Assembly (NCBI GenBank): GCA_041484195.1
Contig: JBGPHC010000018.1
Location: 1-64,000, forward strand
Length of the DNA: 64,000 nucleotides
Reading direction: 5' to 3'
Source: PSRI01 sp041484195
GTDB lineage: Bacteria; Bacteroidota; Bacteroidia; Chitinophagales; Chitinophagaceae
Made by a program: the position numbers and the translations under genes. The notes under the pieces are model-generated. The model was not told where the DNA came from and ran no database searches. It worked only from the letters and a program-made list of their open reading frames with translations. Position 1 is the first letter of the stretch, and every line of letters starts with the position of its first letter. Of this stretch, positions 1 to 9,527 are shown in pieces.

Positions 1-402
1 CAGGAACTTACCATTTACTCAGAGACCTAACTCATACATTAGACCTTTTTCTTTACCGACAGCCGGAAGGCCAAGCCAAAGGCCTTCAGCAGCGGGATCT
101 TCAGCTTATGGAAGATCGTTTGGGCCGTGACCGATTCATCGTAACCACAACTCCGGCAACGCAGGTGGAACCGGGTCCGGCCCTTATAATATTTGGTACA
201 CCCACACCTTCTGCACCGGTAGCCTTTTTTCCACTTCAGATCGAAGAGATATTGTTTGCAATCGTCCTCATTTTTGAAGTACCTGTTAAACTGCTGCACT
301 GATATTCCCTGGAACATACCTTTCTATTTAGCCCCAAATTAAAATAGTTTAGCAATTGCCAACCCCTGGTTTTTACTTTGAGGTCTAAATGGGTAATCCT
401 GT
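1..402 (-). mobile_element. IS1595-type insertion sequence remnant, cut by the window edge
   Basis: The minus strand carries an outer end at about 382-402 that closely matches the terminal repeat of the second element at 34720-35105 (ACAGGATTACCC here, ACAAGGATTACC there). About 60 bp of AT-rich leader follow, then the start of a transposase gene. The leader and the first 65 or so transposase codons align with the second element at both DNA and protein level. The remainder of the element lies before base 1, so its other end cannot be seen. Its transposase frame is broken, so this copy is presumed dead. Confidence 0.75.
39..317 (-). pseudogene. IS1595-family transposase, N-terminal zinc-ribbon part, frameshifted
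   Basis: The 92-codon frame begins MFQGISVQQFNRYF and contains a zinc ribbon with two paired-cysteine knuckles (CRRCGC near residues 35-40 and CRSCGYDES near 54-62), as in the N-terminal domain of IS1595-family transposases. The family continues with a helical segment and a DDE-type (ISXO2-like) catalytic domain of some 200 residues. Here the frame stops after LSVKKKV. A one-base shift downstream restores a family-like stretch (GLMYELGL) that is soon broken by another stop. I read it as a decayed transposase with at least one frameshift and one nonsense mutation. The rest is outside the window. Confidence 0.7.
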
Positions 403-722
403 TTAGATTATCCGTATAACTTAAATAAGAACATGCCTGTATTTTCCACACCGCAAATCCGTCTAAAAAACGAAGAAACTAATGGCATATCCCCCACAAC
501 CAAACGTTTAATTCTTCCAAACGATATGCCCCAATACTTATTTGTCAGCTTTCAAAATGCAAAAAAAGAAATCTGGAAAAGGAAATTCGGAGGTCTGCCC
601 CCCGCTGGCTGGTTACGCACTATTACTCATGCGATCCTACATAATATAATTCATGGCATGACAAAATTCCTAAAACAGATCGAAGATATAATGGAATCAA
701 TTCGGTCCGGGGACCCTGAGTT
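403..722. other. 320-bp stretch without a supported gene
   Basis: This AT-rich stretch lies between the IS end and the 3' end of mqnE. A plus-strand open frame of 113 codons at 433-774 crosses it, but it has no clear ribosome binding site, matches no family I know, and ends inside mqnE in antisense. I see no tRNA, hairpin terminator or repeat. Confidence 0.4.
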
Positions 723-1901
723 TCAGTTCAACAGGGGATTGAGTTCTATTTCTTTCAGGTCAATATTGGAATAATCCCTGATCTCGTGATACAGGGTATC
801 TCTTTCCACTGGTTTGCGCTTTACCTGTTTGATCAATGAAACCAGTTCCACCGTACTCATGGCCGGATGCTGTTCTTCGCTGCCGGCCATAGAATAGATC
901 CTGGTGGAGTCGTCAATGGTGCCATCAATATCATTGACCCCGAAGGAAAGTGTGAGTTGAGCGTTTTGCCTGCCAAGCATCGGCCAATATGCTTTGATAT
1001 GAGGAAAATTATCGAGGAAAAGACGGGCCACAGCATACATCTTCATGTCTTCAATCAATGTGGATTCCGCTATCGAGCTCATATCATTATCGTGATTGCG
1101 GAATTTGAGAGGGATGAATGTATTGAAACCTCCGGTCCTGTCCTGCAGGTCTCTCAATCTCTTCATGTGATCCACGCGATGCCAGTATTGTTCAATATGC
1201 CCATATAATATGGTCGCATTGGTATTCATGCCGAGGGTATGAGCCGTTTCATGTATGGACAACCATCCTTCCGCGTCCACTTTGTCGACGCAGATCTGTT
1301 CCCTGATTTCAGGATGAAATATTTCGGCGCCTCCACCCGGCAGAGAATCCAGGCCGGCATCATGAATGAGTTTCATCCCCTCTGCCGTGCTCAGCTTAGC
1401 TTTACGAAACATATAATCCAATTCAACGGCAGTAAAACCTTTTATATGCAAGTCTGGCCTATATGCCTTGATTTTTTTCAGCAGGTCTGCAAAAAATCCC
1501 AGATTCATTTTCGGATGGACGCCTCCCACTATATGCACTTCTGTAACCGGCTTTTGATCATAGGATCTCACGATGTCCATCATTTGTTCAGAGCTCAGTT
1601 CCCAGCCTTCTTCTTTATGCGCATAGAGCCGCGAATAAGAGCAAAACTTGCAACTGAATACGCAGACATTTGTGGGCTCAATGTGAAAATTCCTGTTGAA
1701 ATAGGTGGTATCGCCATGCATTCTTTCCCGAACAAAATTCGCGAGCGCACCCAGGTAGGAAAGAGGAGTTTTTTCAAAAAGCAGGATGGCATCATCTTCA
1801 CTCAGTCTTTCCCTTTTCATTACTTTATGCCCGATGCGCCGCAAATCCTGCGACAACTCAGGGCCTTCAATCAGGGCTTCAACTGCTTGCAAATTCATCA
1901 T
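723..1901 (-). CDS. mqnE: Aminodeoxyfutalosine synthase MqnE (radical SAM)
   Basis: MqnE is a radical SAM enzyme of the futalosine route to menaquinone. It adds the adenosyl radical to 3-((1-carboxyvinyl)oxy)benzoate to make aminodeoxyfutalosine. The 392-residue length is normal for the family. The cluster-binding motif is C80-x3-C84-x2-C87 (CVFSCKFC), followed by the family signatures HIVGGVHP and LPGGGAEIFHP and a PLKFRNHDN segment near residue 265. The start is the first of two tandem ATG codons. A perfect -7 box (TATCTTTG) lies about 30 bp upstream, so the gene probably has its own promoter. The other mqn genes are not in the window. Menaquinone is the usual respiratory quinone of Bacteroidota, which fits. 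Confidence 0.93.
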   Translation of the reverse strand: MMNLQAVEALIEGPELSQDLRRIGHKVMKRERLSEDDAILLFEKTPLSYLGALANFVRERMHGDTTYFNRNFHIEPTNVCVFSCKFCSYSRLYAHKEEGWELSSEQMMDIVRSYDQKPVTEVHIVGGVHPKMNLGFFADLLKKIKAYRPDLHIKGFTAVELDYMFRKAKLSTAEGMKLIHDAGLDSLPGGGAEIFHPEIREQICVDKVDAEGWLSIHETAHTLGMNTNATILYGHIEQYWHRVDHMKRLRDLQDRTGGFNTFIPLKFRNHDNDMSSIAESTLIEDMKMYAVARLFLDNFPHIKAYWPMLGRQNAQLTLSFGVNDIDGTIDDSTRIYSMAGSEEQHPAMSTVELVSLIKQVKRKPVERDTLYHEIRDYSNIDLKEIELNPLLN

Positions 1902-1931
1902 GTAAGAGAAAATTGATTTCTGAATTCAGAG

Positions 1932-1939
1932 CAAAGATA
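1932..1939 (-). promoter_or_regulatory. Putative -7 box of the mqnE promoter
   Basis: The minus strand reads TATCTTTG, a perfect match to the Bacteroidota primary-sigma -7 consensus TAnnTTTG. It sits about 30 bp before the mqnE ATG. No clear -33 TTTG was found at the usual spacing. Confidence 0.5.
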
Positions 1940-2051
1940 GCGCAGAAACTGAAGCGGGAATGGAAACAGGGCTCATGAAATTTTTACATGGCCCGGCCAA
2001 TGGAATTGAGCATTACCTGGATCACTGTTATATTGAAAGAACCGAAGGTGA

Positions 2052-3389
2052 TCAATATAACATTCCGGCAACACAACTGCACATGAGGCAGGCGATTGTT
2101 CCACCGAGCAGGGCCTTGAGTCCAAGTTCGGTAAGATTTTTCCGCTGGTTGGGCGCCAACTGGCTGATACCTCCTATCTGTATTCCGATCGAAGAAAAAT
2201 TGGCAAATCCACTAAGGGCATAAGTGGCCATGAGGATTGACTTGGGATTGAGCAAACCTTCTTTTTTCAGCACTGCGAATTGCTGATAGGCTACAAATTC
2301 ATTGATAATGGTCTTGATGCCCAATAATTGACCCACCTGCACACTGTTCACGCCGTCCACTCCTATCAACCATGCTACCGGCGCAAATAAATAGCCCAGT
2401 ATAAATTGAAGTGTGAGGCCCTTGTCCTCCGGGCTGACATTTGGATGTGCATAGAGGCGTGGGTTCAATGCAACAATATGTTCATTGATACCTGTCCAGT
2501 CGCCCGCCTTGAACAGGATATAGTTCAATACCTTCATCAAGGCTATAAAAGCCACCAGCATGGCGCCAACATTGACGGCCAGTTTCAAGCCATCCGTGGT
2601 ACCCATGGACAAAGCGTCGAGAAAATTTTCTCCTAATTTTTGTTTGGGGATTTCAACACGCGTATCTACCTCGTAATCCTTACTCTGCGGCAATAACAGC
2701 TTGGAACAAACGATTGCCGCGGGAGCGCTCATGATGGATTGACTCAACATGTGCAACGCGAAATATTTCTGGAGCTCAATATCATTACCGCCCAACATGC
2801 CTACATAGGCCGCCAGCACACTGCCGGCCGTATTGGCCATGCCTCCCACCATGATACAAAGGATCTCACTCCGGTTCATTTTATCCAGGAAGGGCCGGAT
2901 CATCAGCGGCGCTTCGGTCTGTCCCAGGAAAATATTAGCGGCGGTTGAAACACTTTCAGGGCCCGTTATGCGCAGTTTGCTCAACAGCCAGGCAAATACA
3001 AAAACCACCTTCTGCAAAACACCCAGGTAATACAGTATGGCTGACAATGCCGCGAAGAAAATGATATTGGGCAGCACCTGCACGGCAAAAATATATGCCC
3101 AGCTCTGCGTGGAATCGGCCAGGTTGCCAAACATAAATTCCGTTCCTGAGTGGCTGAGATTGATCAGCTTCACAAATGCTTTCGAAAAAAATTCAAGAGT
3201 GATCCTGAAAAAATTGTATTTGCCACCCGACAGCACGCCGATCCCAAACCCGATCTGTGCGGCCACTCCTATTGCAACCACGCGCCAATTGATGGCTTTG
3301 CGATTGGAACTAAATAAATAGCAGATGAAAATTAAGAACAGCAATCCCCCCAGGCCCCGAAGCAGGTTTTCAACGTGGAATCCCATCAT
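2052..3389 (-). CDS. NupC-type concentrative nucleoside transporter
   Basis: This 445-residue integral membrane protein resembles concentrative nucleoside transporters (CNT/NupC), which couple nucleoside uptake to Na+ or H+ at the inner membrane. The usual three-part layout is visible: an N-terminal helical region with SSNRKAINWR, a central gate region (LPNIIFFAALSAILYYLGVLQ), and a C-terminal core with GQTEAPL, MVGGMANTAGSVLAAYVGML and SGFANFSSIGIQIGG. The GQTEAP and SxFANxxSIG motifs carry substrate-binding residues in characterised members. Length is typical for the longer bacterial form. It lies 150 bp from mqnE and 59 bp from the flippase gene on the same strand. Whether the three are cotranscribed is unknown. 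Substrate preference cannot be read from the sequence. Confidence 0.9.
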   Translation of the reverse strand: MMGFHVENLLRGLGGLLFLIFICYLFSSNRKAINWRVVAIGVAAQIGFGIGVLSGGKYNFFRITLEFFSKAFVKLINLSHSGTEFMFGNLADSTQSWAYIFAVQVLPNIIFFAALSAILYYLGVLQKVVFVFAWLLSKLRITGPESVSTAANIFLGQTEAPLMIRPFLDKMNRSEILCIMVGGMANTAGSVLAAYVGMLGGNDIELQKYFALHMLSQSIMSAPAAIVCSKLLLPQSKDYEVDTRVEIPKQKLGENFLDALSMGTTDGLKLAVNVGAMLVAFIALMKVLNYILFKAGDWTGINEHIVALNPRLYAHPNVSPEDKGLTLQFILGYLFAPVAWLIGVDGVNSVQVGQLLGIKTIINEFVAYQQFAVLKKEGLLNPKSILMATYALSGFANFSSIGIQIGGISQLAPNQRKNLTELGLKALLGGTIACLMCSCVAGMLY

Positions 3390-3448
3390 GCAGTTACTTT
3401 AGGAATTAGTTTATGCTGGCAATATACAATTTTATTGAAGTAAAAATA

Positions 3449-4936
3449 TTACCAACGGAATTTAGCTTTCGCGGTTTCAACCAGTCCGGTGATATCATCC
3501 GATGCCTTAAATTTCAATATCGCGAATCCATAAAGAAGCAGGAATACCGCAGACCGGATAAAAACATTCAGATAGATATGTCCTGTATCCGGGATCAGGT
3601 ACACCAATGCAAAACAGGCAAGGGCCAACAATACAGCCTTCAGGTTATGTGCAGTAAATGGTTGCAACTTGAAGAATTTCCAAAGAAAAATGAACCTTAC
3701 CGAATTGTAAGTTGTGAGTGCAATTAAGTTTCCGAATGCAGGCCCTATGACACCATAGCTGCTCGTGAGCCAATAATTCAATGGAATGGAAACCACCACC
3801 AACAGGATCTGGGTGAAGAAATCAATTTTCCAGAATTTAGAAAGAAAGAGGATTTGTGAATTCATTCCGGTCCCCAGGTCAATCATTTTTGCAATCCCCA
3901 TATATAGCACAATCACTTTGATAGGCTCATAAGCGGGGCCCAGGAATTTCACGGCATCATCAATATTCAAAAGAACGAGACCGAATATGGCTAGTCCAAC
4001 AATCAGCAGATTGAGAGCCGTCTTCTTATAGATCTCATCAATTTTCTTCACGTCTCTTTTATGCCAGGCTTCCGCAATGAATGGCGTGGTTATGGAAACC
4101 AGGGAACGTTGCGGCACTTCCATAATGGTGATAAGATAAGTGGCAATGGAGAAAACGGCCGCATCCACGAGCCCACCCTTGGCCTTGCTCGCGATAATGA
4201 TGGTATCATTGGTCCTCGAAATGATATTTAGCAGGGAACCAAGGAAAATGAATGAACCGAAAGTGATGATCTTTCCTTTTAGCCTCCTGGTAACTGAGCT
4301 GATGGAAAAATTAAGTCTGATTTTTCCGCTTCTCCCCAACACCATCACCAGGATCAATGCTGGCAATAAATATACGTATGAATACAAATTAATGAAACGG
4401 CTGAAACTGATCCACCTCAGCGCGAAGGCGATGATGAAAAGGCTGGTGAGCACACGGAAGACCAATTCCTTCATGGCATTGGAAAGGACCGTTTTCTTCA
4501 GGCTCCAGGCATATGCTTCCAGTAGATTGAAGAAAGCAATGATAATGGTGAAGGGATAGATCAGATCGAAATAGTCAACAAATAACGGGGAGTGCTCCCC
4601 GAATTTTCGGATGATCCATGGTTTCAGGTGAGGCATGATGATAATGAACAATAAGCAACCCAAGAAACACAGTGAAAAGGTGATCAGGTGAAGGTCATTC
4701 TTTTCCGGGGGTAGGTATGATTGATAAAATGGAAAGAATTTGAACGCTATAGGAACGCTGCCCAGGGTACAGGCCGTGGAAAAAAACAATGATACATCCA
4801 GCAAAACCCTGGTAAGACCCAGTCCACTGTTGCCTACAAAATGAGGGAATAACCACAATACGTTGATGGCTCCAATCACGAATCCCGCATAGGTGATCAA
4901 ACTGGAAATGATACTTTGTTTACGTACGATACCCAT
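3449..4936 (-). CDS. Polysaccharide flippase (Wzx-like, MOP superfamily)
   Basis: This 495-residue, highly hydrophobic protein has roughly 12 to 14 predicted membrane helices. It starts MGIVRKQSIISSLITYAGFVIGAINVLWLFP, with the usual flippase opening (short basic N-terminus, first long helix, then FPHFVG.SGLGLTRVLLD). The family moves lipid-linked oligosaccharides across the inner membrane. No glycosyltransferases or polymerase genes sit beside it, so it is a stand-alone copy here and its substrate is unknown. A perfect -7 box (TATATTTG) lies about 90 bp upstream. An alternative is another MOP-superfamily exporter, but the N-terminal pattern favours a polysaccharide flippase. Confidence 0.85.
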   Translation of the reverse strand: MGIVRKQSIISSLITYAGFVIGAINVLWLFPHFVGNSGLGLTRVLLDVSLFFSTACTLGSVPIAFKFFPFYQSYLPPEKNDLHLITFSLCFLGCLLFIIIMPHLKPWIIRKFGEHSPLFVDYFDLIYPFTIIIAFFNLLEAYAWSLKKTVLSNAMKELVFRVLTSLFIIAFALRWISFSRFINLYSYVYLLPALILVMVLGRSGKIRLNFSISSVTRRLKGKIITFGSFIFLGSLLNIISRTNDTIIIASKAKGGLVDAAVFSIATYLITIMEVPQRSLVSITTPFIAEAWHKRDVKKIDEIYKKTALNLLIVGLAIFGLVLLNIDDAVKFLGPAYEPIKVIVLYMGIAKMIDLGTGMNSQILFLSKFWKIDFFTQILLVVVSIPLNYWLTSSYGVIGPAFGNLIALTTYNSVRFIFLWKFFKLQPFTAHNLKAVLLALACFALVYLIPDTGHIYLNVFIRSAVFLLLYGFAILKFKASDDITGLVETAKAKFRW

Positions 4937-5024
4937 GCTGGCGTGTATTACAGGAGAAGTTCATGATTCAGGACCGACGGAGGAATTTCGTTTACCCTTG
5001 CCGCAATATTATTGAATATGCTGC

Positions 5025-5032
5025 CAAATATA
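5025..5032 (-). promoter_or_regulatory. Putative -7 box upstream of the flippase gene
   Basis: The minus strand reads TATATTTG, matching TAnnTTTG exactly. It would give a leader of roughly 85 nt before the flippase ATG. Confidence 0.4.
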
Positions 5033-5156
5033 GCAGGAAAAACAAACATATTTATTCGGGATGCAGTCACGGCCTGTTGAAACAATTATGGCCGATGATA
5101 ATGACGGCCCCATTTTATGCGCCTTTGGAATGAGTTCCTCCCTGTCTTCCCTGAAA

Positions 5157-5184
5157 TAAAAAAAGCAGGACGATGCCTGCTTTT
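5157..5184 (-). terminator. Rho-independent terminator after trxA
   Basis: A 9-bp perfect stem (AAAAGCAGG, 5161-5169, with CCTGCTTTT, 5176-5184) closes a 6-nt loop. On the minus strand it is followed by a run of Ts, 20 bp past the trxA stop. The A/T arms make it potentially bidirectional. Confidence 0.8.
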
Positions 5185-5204
5185 ATCATAATGCAATGCT
5201 GGAA

Positions 5205-5522
5205 TTACATATGCTGCTGAATCTTCTTTACGAAATTACCTTTGGGCTGAGCGCCTACTAATTTATCCACCACTTTACCTCCTTTTACGAAGAGAATGGC
5301 CGGTATGGAAGTGATTCCGTAGTTAATAGACAGTTGAGGATTATTGTCAACATTAACCTTACCGACATTTATTTTGCCTTCATATTCCTTACTCAATTCT
5401 TCAATAACGGGTCCAATGGCACGACAAGGGCCACACCATTCTGCCCAAAAATCAATTACCGATAACTTTTCCGAAGTAAGAACCTTTTCCTGGAAATTCG
5501 CATCATTAAATTCATGTGCCAT
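5205..5522 (-). CDS. trxA: Thioredoxin
   Basis: A 105-residue single-domain thioredoxin, a cytosolic disulfide reductant fed by thioredoxin reductase. The active site is W29-C30-G-P-C33 within the FWAEWCGPCR context, and the cis-proline loop (TSIPAILF) lies near residue 72. There is no signal peptide. Length is canonical. The gene is monocistronic as far as the sequence shows: a good terminator follows it, and a perfect -7 box (TAAATTTG) lies about 95 bp upstream. It sits downstream of dnaE with a 164-bp gap. Confidence 0.96.
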   Translation of the reverse strand: MAHEFNDANFQEKVLTSEKLSVIDFWAEWCGPCRAIGPVIEELSKEYEGKINVGKVNVDNNPQLSINYGITSIPAILFVKGGKVVDKLVGAQPKGNFVKKIQQHM

Positions 5523-5616
5523 AGTTATAATTTTATTTTTTTAAATTTAAATACTCAGTTTTCATTGGCGGATCCTTTCATTCGGGGCAACCGTTCCCAT
5601 CGTCCATTGAGAATTG

Positions 5617-5624
5617 CAAATTTA
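5617..5624 (-). promoter_or_regulatory. Putative -7 box of the trxA promoter
   Basis: The minus strand reads TAAATTTG, matching TAnnTTTG. It lies between dnaE and trxA and would give a leader of about 90 nt. Confidence 0.45.
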
Positions 5625-5686
5625 AGTCCATTCCAGTTAAAATGATGTTATGACATTATCTAATCTGCCCCTTAGTCAGCCTCCTC

Positions 5687-8600
5687 CTAACTCGTTGTAA
5701 TACTTACTTCCAGATCAGGATTGGCTTCCAGGAATGCAGCCATTTCGTCATTCATTTCAAAACCTTTTTCGGGATTATACAAATTTACCCTCAGTCTATT
5801 CCTGGGTTCGGTAAAATGAAATTTGAGAACCGCTTTCCCCGGGTATGATTTAACATTCTTTTCAATAAAACTTACCATTTCCTGGTCAAGGTGCTCTGGA
5901 CTCGCGTCAATAACCACCTGACGTGTCAGTGTTCGCTTAACCGTTTCCAGCAGCATGATGCCAGTGACCTTGAATTCAAATTCCTTATCATTGTTCCAGC
6001 GTGTTTTGAAATTTCCTGTAATAAACAACACGGTTCCCAGGCTGAAATAATCCTTGAAACGAACATAATCTTCTCCAAACAAAGCGATTTCTGTTTTGCC
6101 GGAATAGTCCTCAGTCACGAAGGTCCCGAATTGCTTTCCATTGCGGCTGATCCGGTGTTGGGCCTCTGTCACCAACCCCGCCAATCTGAATTGGCGTGAA
6201 GTATTGGGATTGGCCATGATGGCCTCCCTGAATTCATTGAACTCCACAATCGGGGTAATGCCATAATGTTTCATCTCAAACCTGAAATGATCCAAAGGAT
6301 GGCCACTCAGAAATATACCCGTCACTTTTTTTTCATGATCCAGCAATTCTGTGAGTGTCCATGGAGGGCAGTCGGGCAAACGGGGTGGCATGATTTCGGG
6401 CATCACCAGGTCGCCGAACAAAGTATTGGAAGCGTTGGCGGCTTGTGATTGAAATATATTCCCAAACCGGATGACCTTGTCGAGGCCGGTGCTGTTATCG
6501 CCGTTAGATATATAAAAATATTGTGCGCGGTGCAGCTCGCCAAAGCAATCGAAAGCGCCCGAATAAGCCAGGCATTCCAAAGACTTTTTATTTACCGCCC
6601 GCTGATTAACCCTCTTAGCCAGGTCGTAGATGGATTTATAAGGCTCCTTCTTCCTTTCTTCAATAATACCTTCAATAGCAGCTTCGCCTACCCCTTTCAG
6701 TCCGCCCAGTCCAAACCGGATCTCTCCGTTTTTATTTACCGCAAATCCCTTTTGCGACTCATTGATATCGGGTCCCAGAACCTTAAGCCCCATTCGCTTA
6801 CACTCTTCCATGAAGAAAGTTATTTTTTCTATCGCGCCTGCATGGTTCAGCACGGCAGCCATGTATTCAGAAGGATAATGCGCTTTCAGGTAAGCCGTTT
6901 GATAAGCCACGAGGGCATAGCAGGTCGAATGGGATTTGTTGAAAGCATATTGTGCGAAGGCCTCCCAGTCGGTCCATACTTTTTCCAGCACTTTGGTATC
7001 ATGTCCTTTGCAGCCCGCCCCTTCAATGAATTGGGCCTTCATCTTATCAAGCACGGATTTTTGTTTCTTCCCCATCGCCTTGCGCAAAACATCCGCGTCT
7101 CCCTTGCTGAAGCCCGCGATCTTCTGTGAAAGAAGCATCACCTGTTCCTGGTAAACGGTGATCCCATAAGTATCCTTCAGGATCTCTTCCATTTCAGGCA
7201 GGTCATAACTGATTGCCTCACGGCCATGCTTACGGTCAATAAAATTGGGAATATACGCGAGAGGACCCGGACGATAAAGCGCATTCATCGCTATCAGGTC
7301 ATCAAATTTATCAGGCTTCAATTCGCGCAAATACTTTTGCATGCCCGGACTTTCAAACTGGAAAGTGGCATTAGTGTCTCCGCGCTGGTATAACTGGTAT
7401 GTCATTTCATCATCCAGCGGAATAGTATCCAAATCAATTTCTATCGCATGGTTTTGTTTGATCAGTCGGAGGGCCGTCTTAAGAATGCTGAGCGTTTTCA
7501 AACCCAGGAAGTCCATTTTGATGACACCTGATTCTTCGATAATGCTTCCTTCAATCTGGGTAACCCAGAGTGTAGATTCTTTTGAGGTGGCTACGGGGAT
7601 GAGTTCTGTCAAGTCCCTGGGCGCAATGATGATTCCCGCCGCATGGATGCCCGTATTTCGAACCGAACCTTCCAGGATCTCCGCTTCGTGGAGCACGCGG
7701 CTCTGCATATCTTCTCCTGCATATATCTGCCTGAGCTTTTTCACATTTTCGAGATCGTCAGCCGTGAGGGCCTCTTTTTCTTCCAGTGACATTTCTCCCT
7801 GCTTCGCGTTCAATGGCGCATGCAAGATCCTCTTGAGCGTAATTCCCGGCCTTTCCGGAACCAATTTGGCCATGGCATTGCTTTCAGACAATGGAAGATC
7901 CATTACGCGCGCCACATCCTTGATGCTCATCTTTGCCGCCATCGTACCATAAGTAATGATCTGCGCAACCTGGTTCTTGCCATATTTGGCCACCACATAG
8001 TCAATCACTTTCTGACGACCTTCGTCGTCAAAATCCGTATCAATATCTGGCATTGATTTTCTGTCGGGATTCAGGAACCTTTCAAAAAGGAGGTTGTATT
8101 TGATCGGGTCAATATTGGTGATGCCAATGCAATATGCAACCACGCTTCCTGCCGCCGAACCACGGCCGGGACCTACAAAAACACCGATTTCCCTTCCCGC
8201 CTTGATGAAATCACTCACGATCAGAAAATATCCCGCGAAACCCATGGTCCTGATGGTGAACAATTCGAAGTTGAGCCTTTCTTCCAGTTCAGCCGTGATT
8301 TCCTGGTACCGCCGACTGGCTCCCTCGAAACTCATGTGCCGGAGGTATTCCCACTGGTTGAGATTATTGTCTTCGTGGATGCGGAACTCTTTTGGAATGG
8401 GGAAATTCGGCAATAGGATATCTCTCTTGAGATCGAGTAATTCTATCTTGTCAACAACCTCATTGGTATTGTCGATGGCCTCTGGAAGATCGTGAAAGAC
8501 TTGCTCCATTTCGCGGCTCGTCTTAAAATAAAACTGGTCATTCGGAAAGGCAAATCGTTTATTCTTAATGAGCACGTCGTCATCGGCAAACTCTCTTGAA

Positions 8601-9337
8601 GCGGGCGTGGCCAGCTTTTCACCCGTATTGATGCAAAGCAGGATGTCGTGGGCATTGAAATCTGTCTGTTCCACGTAATGGGAATCATTGGAGGCTATCA
8701 CCTTAACCTGGTATTTCCTCGCCAAATCCAGCAGCACCTTATTCACTTTATCCTGTTCGGGTATGCCATGCCGTTGTAATTCCACATAATAATTGTCCTG
8801 GAAAATATTCAGCCACCATTTGAATTCATTTTCTCCTTCCTCAGGCCCTTTCTTGAGTATGGTTTGGGGCACCAGGGCGCCCAGGCAACAGGTTGTGGCA
8901 ATGAGACCCTCATGATATTTATGGATCAATTCCTTGTCAATACGCGGGTACTTGCTATACATCCCTTCTATGAAGCCAAGCGAAGTGAGTTTGATTAGAT
9001 TCCGATAACCGGTTTCATTCCGGGCCAGCAGGATCTGGTGGTGGCGGGGATCTTTTTCATCTTTCGAAAAGGCTTTGCGGTGCCGGCTTTCGGTGATATA
9101 GAATTCGCAGCCCACGATTGGTTTTACCTTCAGGGGGCTCTTCTTATCATCCGGATTGACTCTGTTCCTGTATGCCTCCGCCACAAAGGAAAAAACGCCA
9201 AACATATTGCCATGATCGGTAATGGCAAGAGCAGGCATCTCGTCTTTAATGGCTTTTTTATAAAGCTCCTTTATTCCGGCAGCTCCATCCAGCAGGGAAT
9301 ATTGGGTATGAACGTGTAAATGAGAGAATTTCGGCAT
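5687..9337 (-). CDS. dnaE: DNA polymerase III subunit alpha
   Basis: The replicative polymerase catalytic subunit, 1216 residues, in the normal range for Bacteroidota DnaE. An N-terminal PHP domain opens with HLHVHTQYSLLDG (residues 7-19) and retains its metal-binding histidines, including ITDHGNMFG and SNDSHYV. The polymerase core follows, with the catalytic triad region PDIDTDF near residue 430 and the GPGRGSAAGS nucleotide-binding loop before it. The fingers segment contains YQEQVM and FNKSHSTCYALVAYQTAYLKAHYP. Near the C-terminus is a beta-clamp/OB-fold portion (FRLAGLVTEAQHRISRNGKQFGTFVTEDYSG). The start ATG gives a protein that begins directly at the PHP domain, as expected. No other replisome genes are adjacent. 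Confidence 0.97.
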   Translation of the reverse strand: MPKFSHLHVHTQYSLLDGAAGIKELYKKAIKDEMPALAITDHGNMFGVFSFVAEAYRNRVNPDDKKSPLKVKPIVGCEFYITESRHRKAFSKDEKDPRHHQILLARNETGYRNLIKLTSLGFIEGMYSKYPRIDKELIHKYHEGLIATTCCLGALVPQTILKKGPEEGENEFKWWLNIFQDNYYVELQRHGIPEQDKVNKVLLDLARKYQVKVIASNDSHYVEQTDFNAHDILLCINTGEKLATPASREFADDDVLIKNKRFAFPNDQFYFKTSREMEQVFHDLPEAIDNTNEVVDKIELLDLKRDILLPNFPIPKEFRIHEDNNLNQWEYLRHMSFEGASRRYQEITAELEERLNFELFTIRTMGFAGYFLIVSDFIKAGREIGVFVGPGRGSAAGSVVAYCIGITNIDPIKYNLLFERFLNPDRKSMPDIDTDFDDEGRQKVIDYVVAKYGKNQVAQIITYGTMAAKMSIKDVARVMDLPLSESNAMAKLVPERPGITLKRILHAPLNAKQGEMSLEEKEALTADDLENVKKLRQIYAGEDMQSRVLHEAEILEGSVRNTGIHAAGIIIAPRDLTELIPVATSKESTLWVTQIEGSIIEESGVIKMDFLGLKTLSILKTALRLIKQNHAIEIDLDTIPLDDEMTYQLYQRGDTNATFQFESPGMQKYLRELKPDKFDDLIAMNALYRPGPLAYIPNFIDRKHGREAISYDLPEMEEILKDTYGITVYQEQVMLLSQKIAGFSKGDADVLRKAMGKKQKSVLDKMKAQFIEGAGCKGHDTKVLEKVWTDWEAFAQYAFNKSHSTCYALVAYQTAYLKAHYPSEYMAAVLNHAGAIEKITFFMEECKRMGLKVLGPDINESQKGFAVNKNGEIRFGLGGLKGVGEAAIEGIIEERKKEPYKSIYDLAKRVNQRAVNKKSLECLAYSGAFDCFGELHRAQYFYISNGDNSTGLDKVIRFGNIFQSQAANASNTLFGDLVMPEIMPPRLPDCPPWTLTELLDHEKKVTGIFLSGHPLDHFRFEMKHYGITPIVEFNEFREAIMANPNTSRQFRLAGLVTEAQHRISRNGKQFGTFVTEDYSGKTEIALFGEDYVRFKDYFSLGTVLFITGNFKTRWNNDKEFEFKVTGIMLLETVKRTLTRQVVIDASPEHLDQEMVSFIEKNVKSYPGKAVLKFHFTEPRNRLRVNLYNPEKGFEMNDEMAAFLEANPDLEVSITTS

Positions 9338-9527
9338 ACTGATTTTACATTACAGGGTTCCGGTATCCGCCGGCCTGGACAAAAAAGGCCGGACTGCAAA
9401 TTTCGTTAAGTTGATGCAAGAATGAGATATTCAATTATCCCCAGACTGTGCAAGAATCAAGAATTAAAGAAAGTTCAACGGAATTTGCTCCTGGTCTGAT
9501 TATTGTGCATACATTCGAACTTTAAAA

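Noticed and set aside
433..774. Plus-strand open frame of 113 codons next to the IS remnant
   Set aside because: No ribosome binding site, no family resemblance, and its end lies antisense in mqnE. It may be real, but I cannot support it.
1239..1916. Plus-strand open frame of 225 codons
   Set aside because: It lies entirely antisense to mqnE, whose family assignment is secure.
6449..7129. Plus-strand open frame of 226 codons
   Set aside because: Antisense to dnaE; composition is that of a shadow frame.
9370..9392. 6-bp hairpin upstream of dnaE as a regulatory element
   Set aside because: CCGGCC and GGCCGG with an 11-nt loop are too short and have no supporting context.
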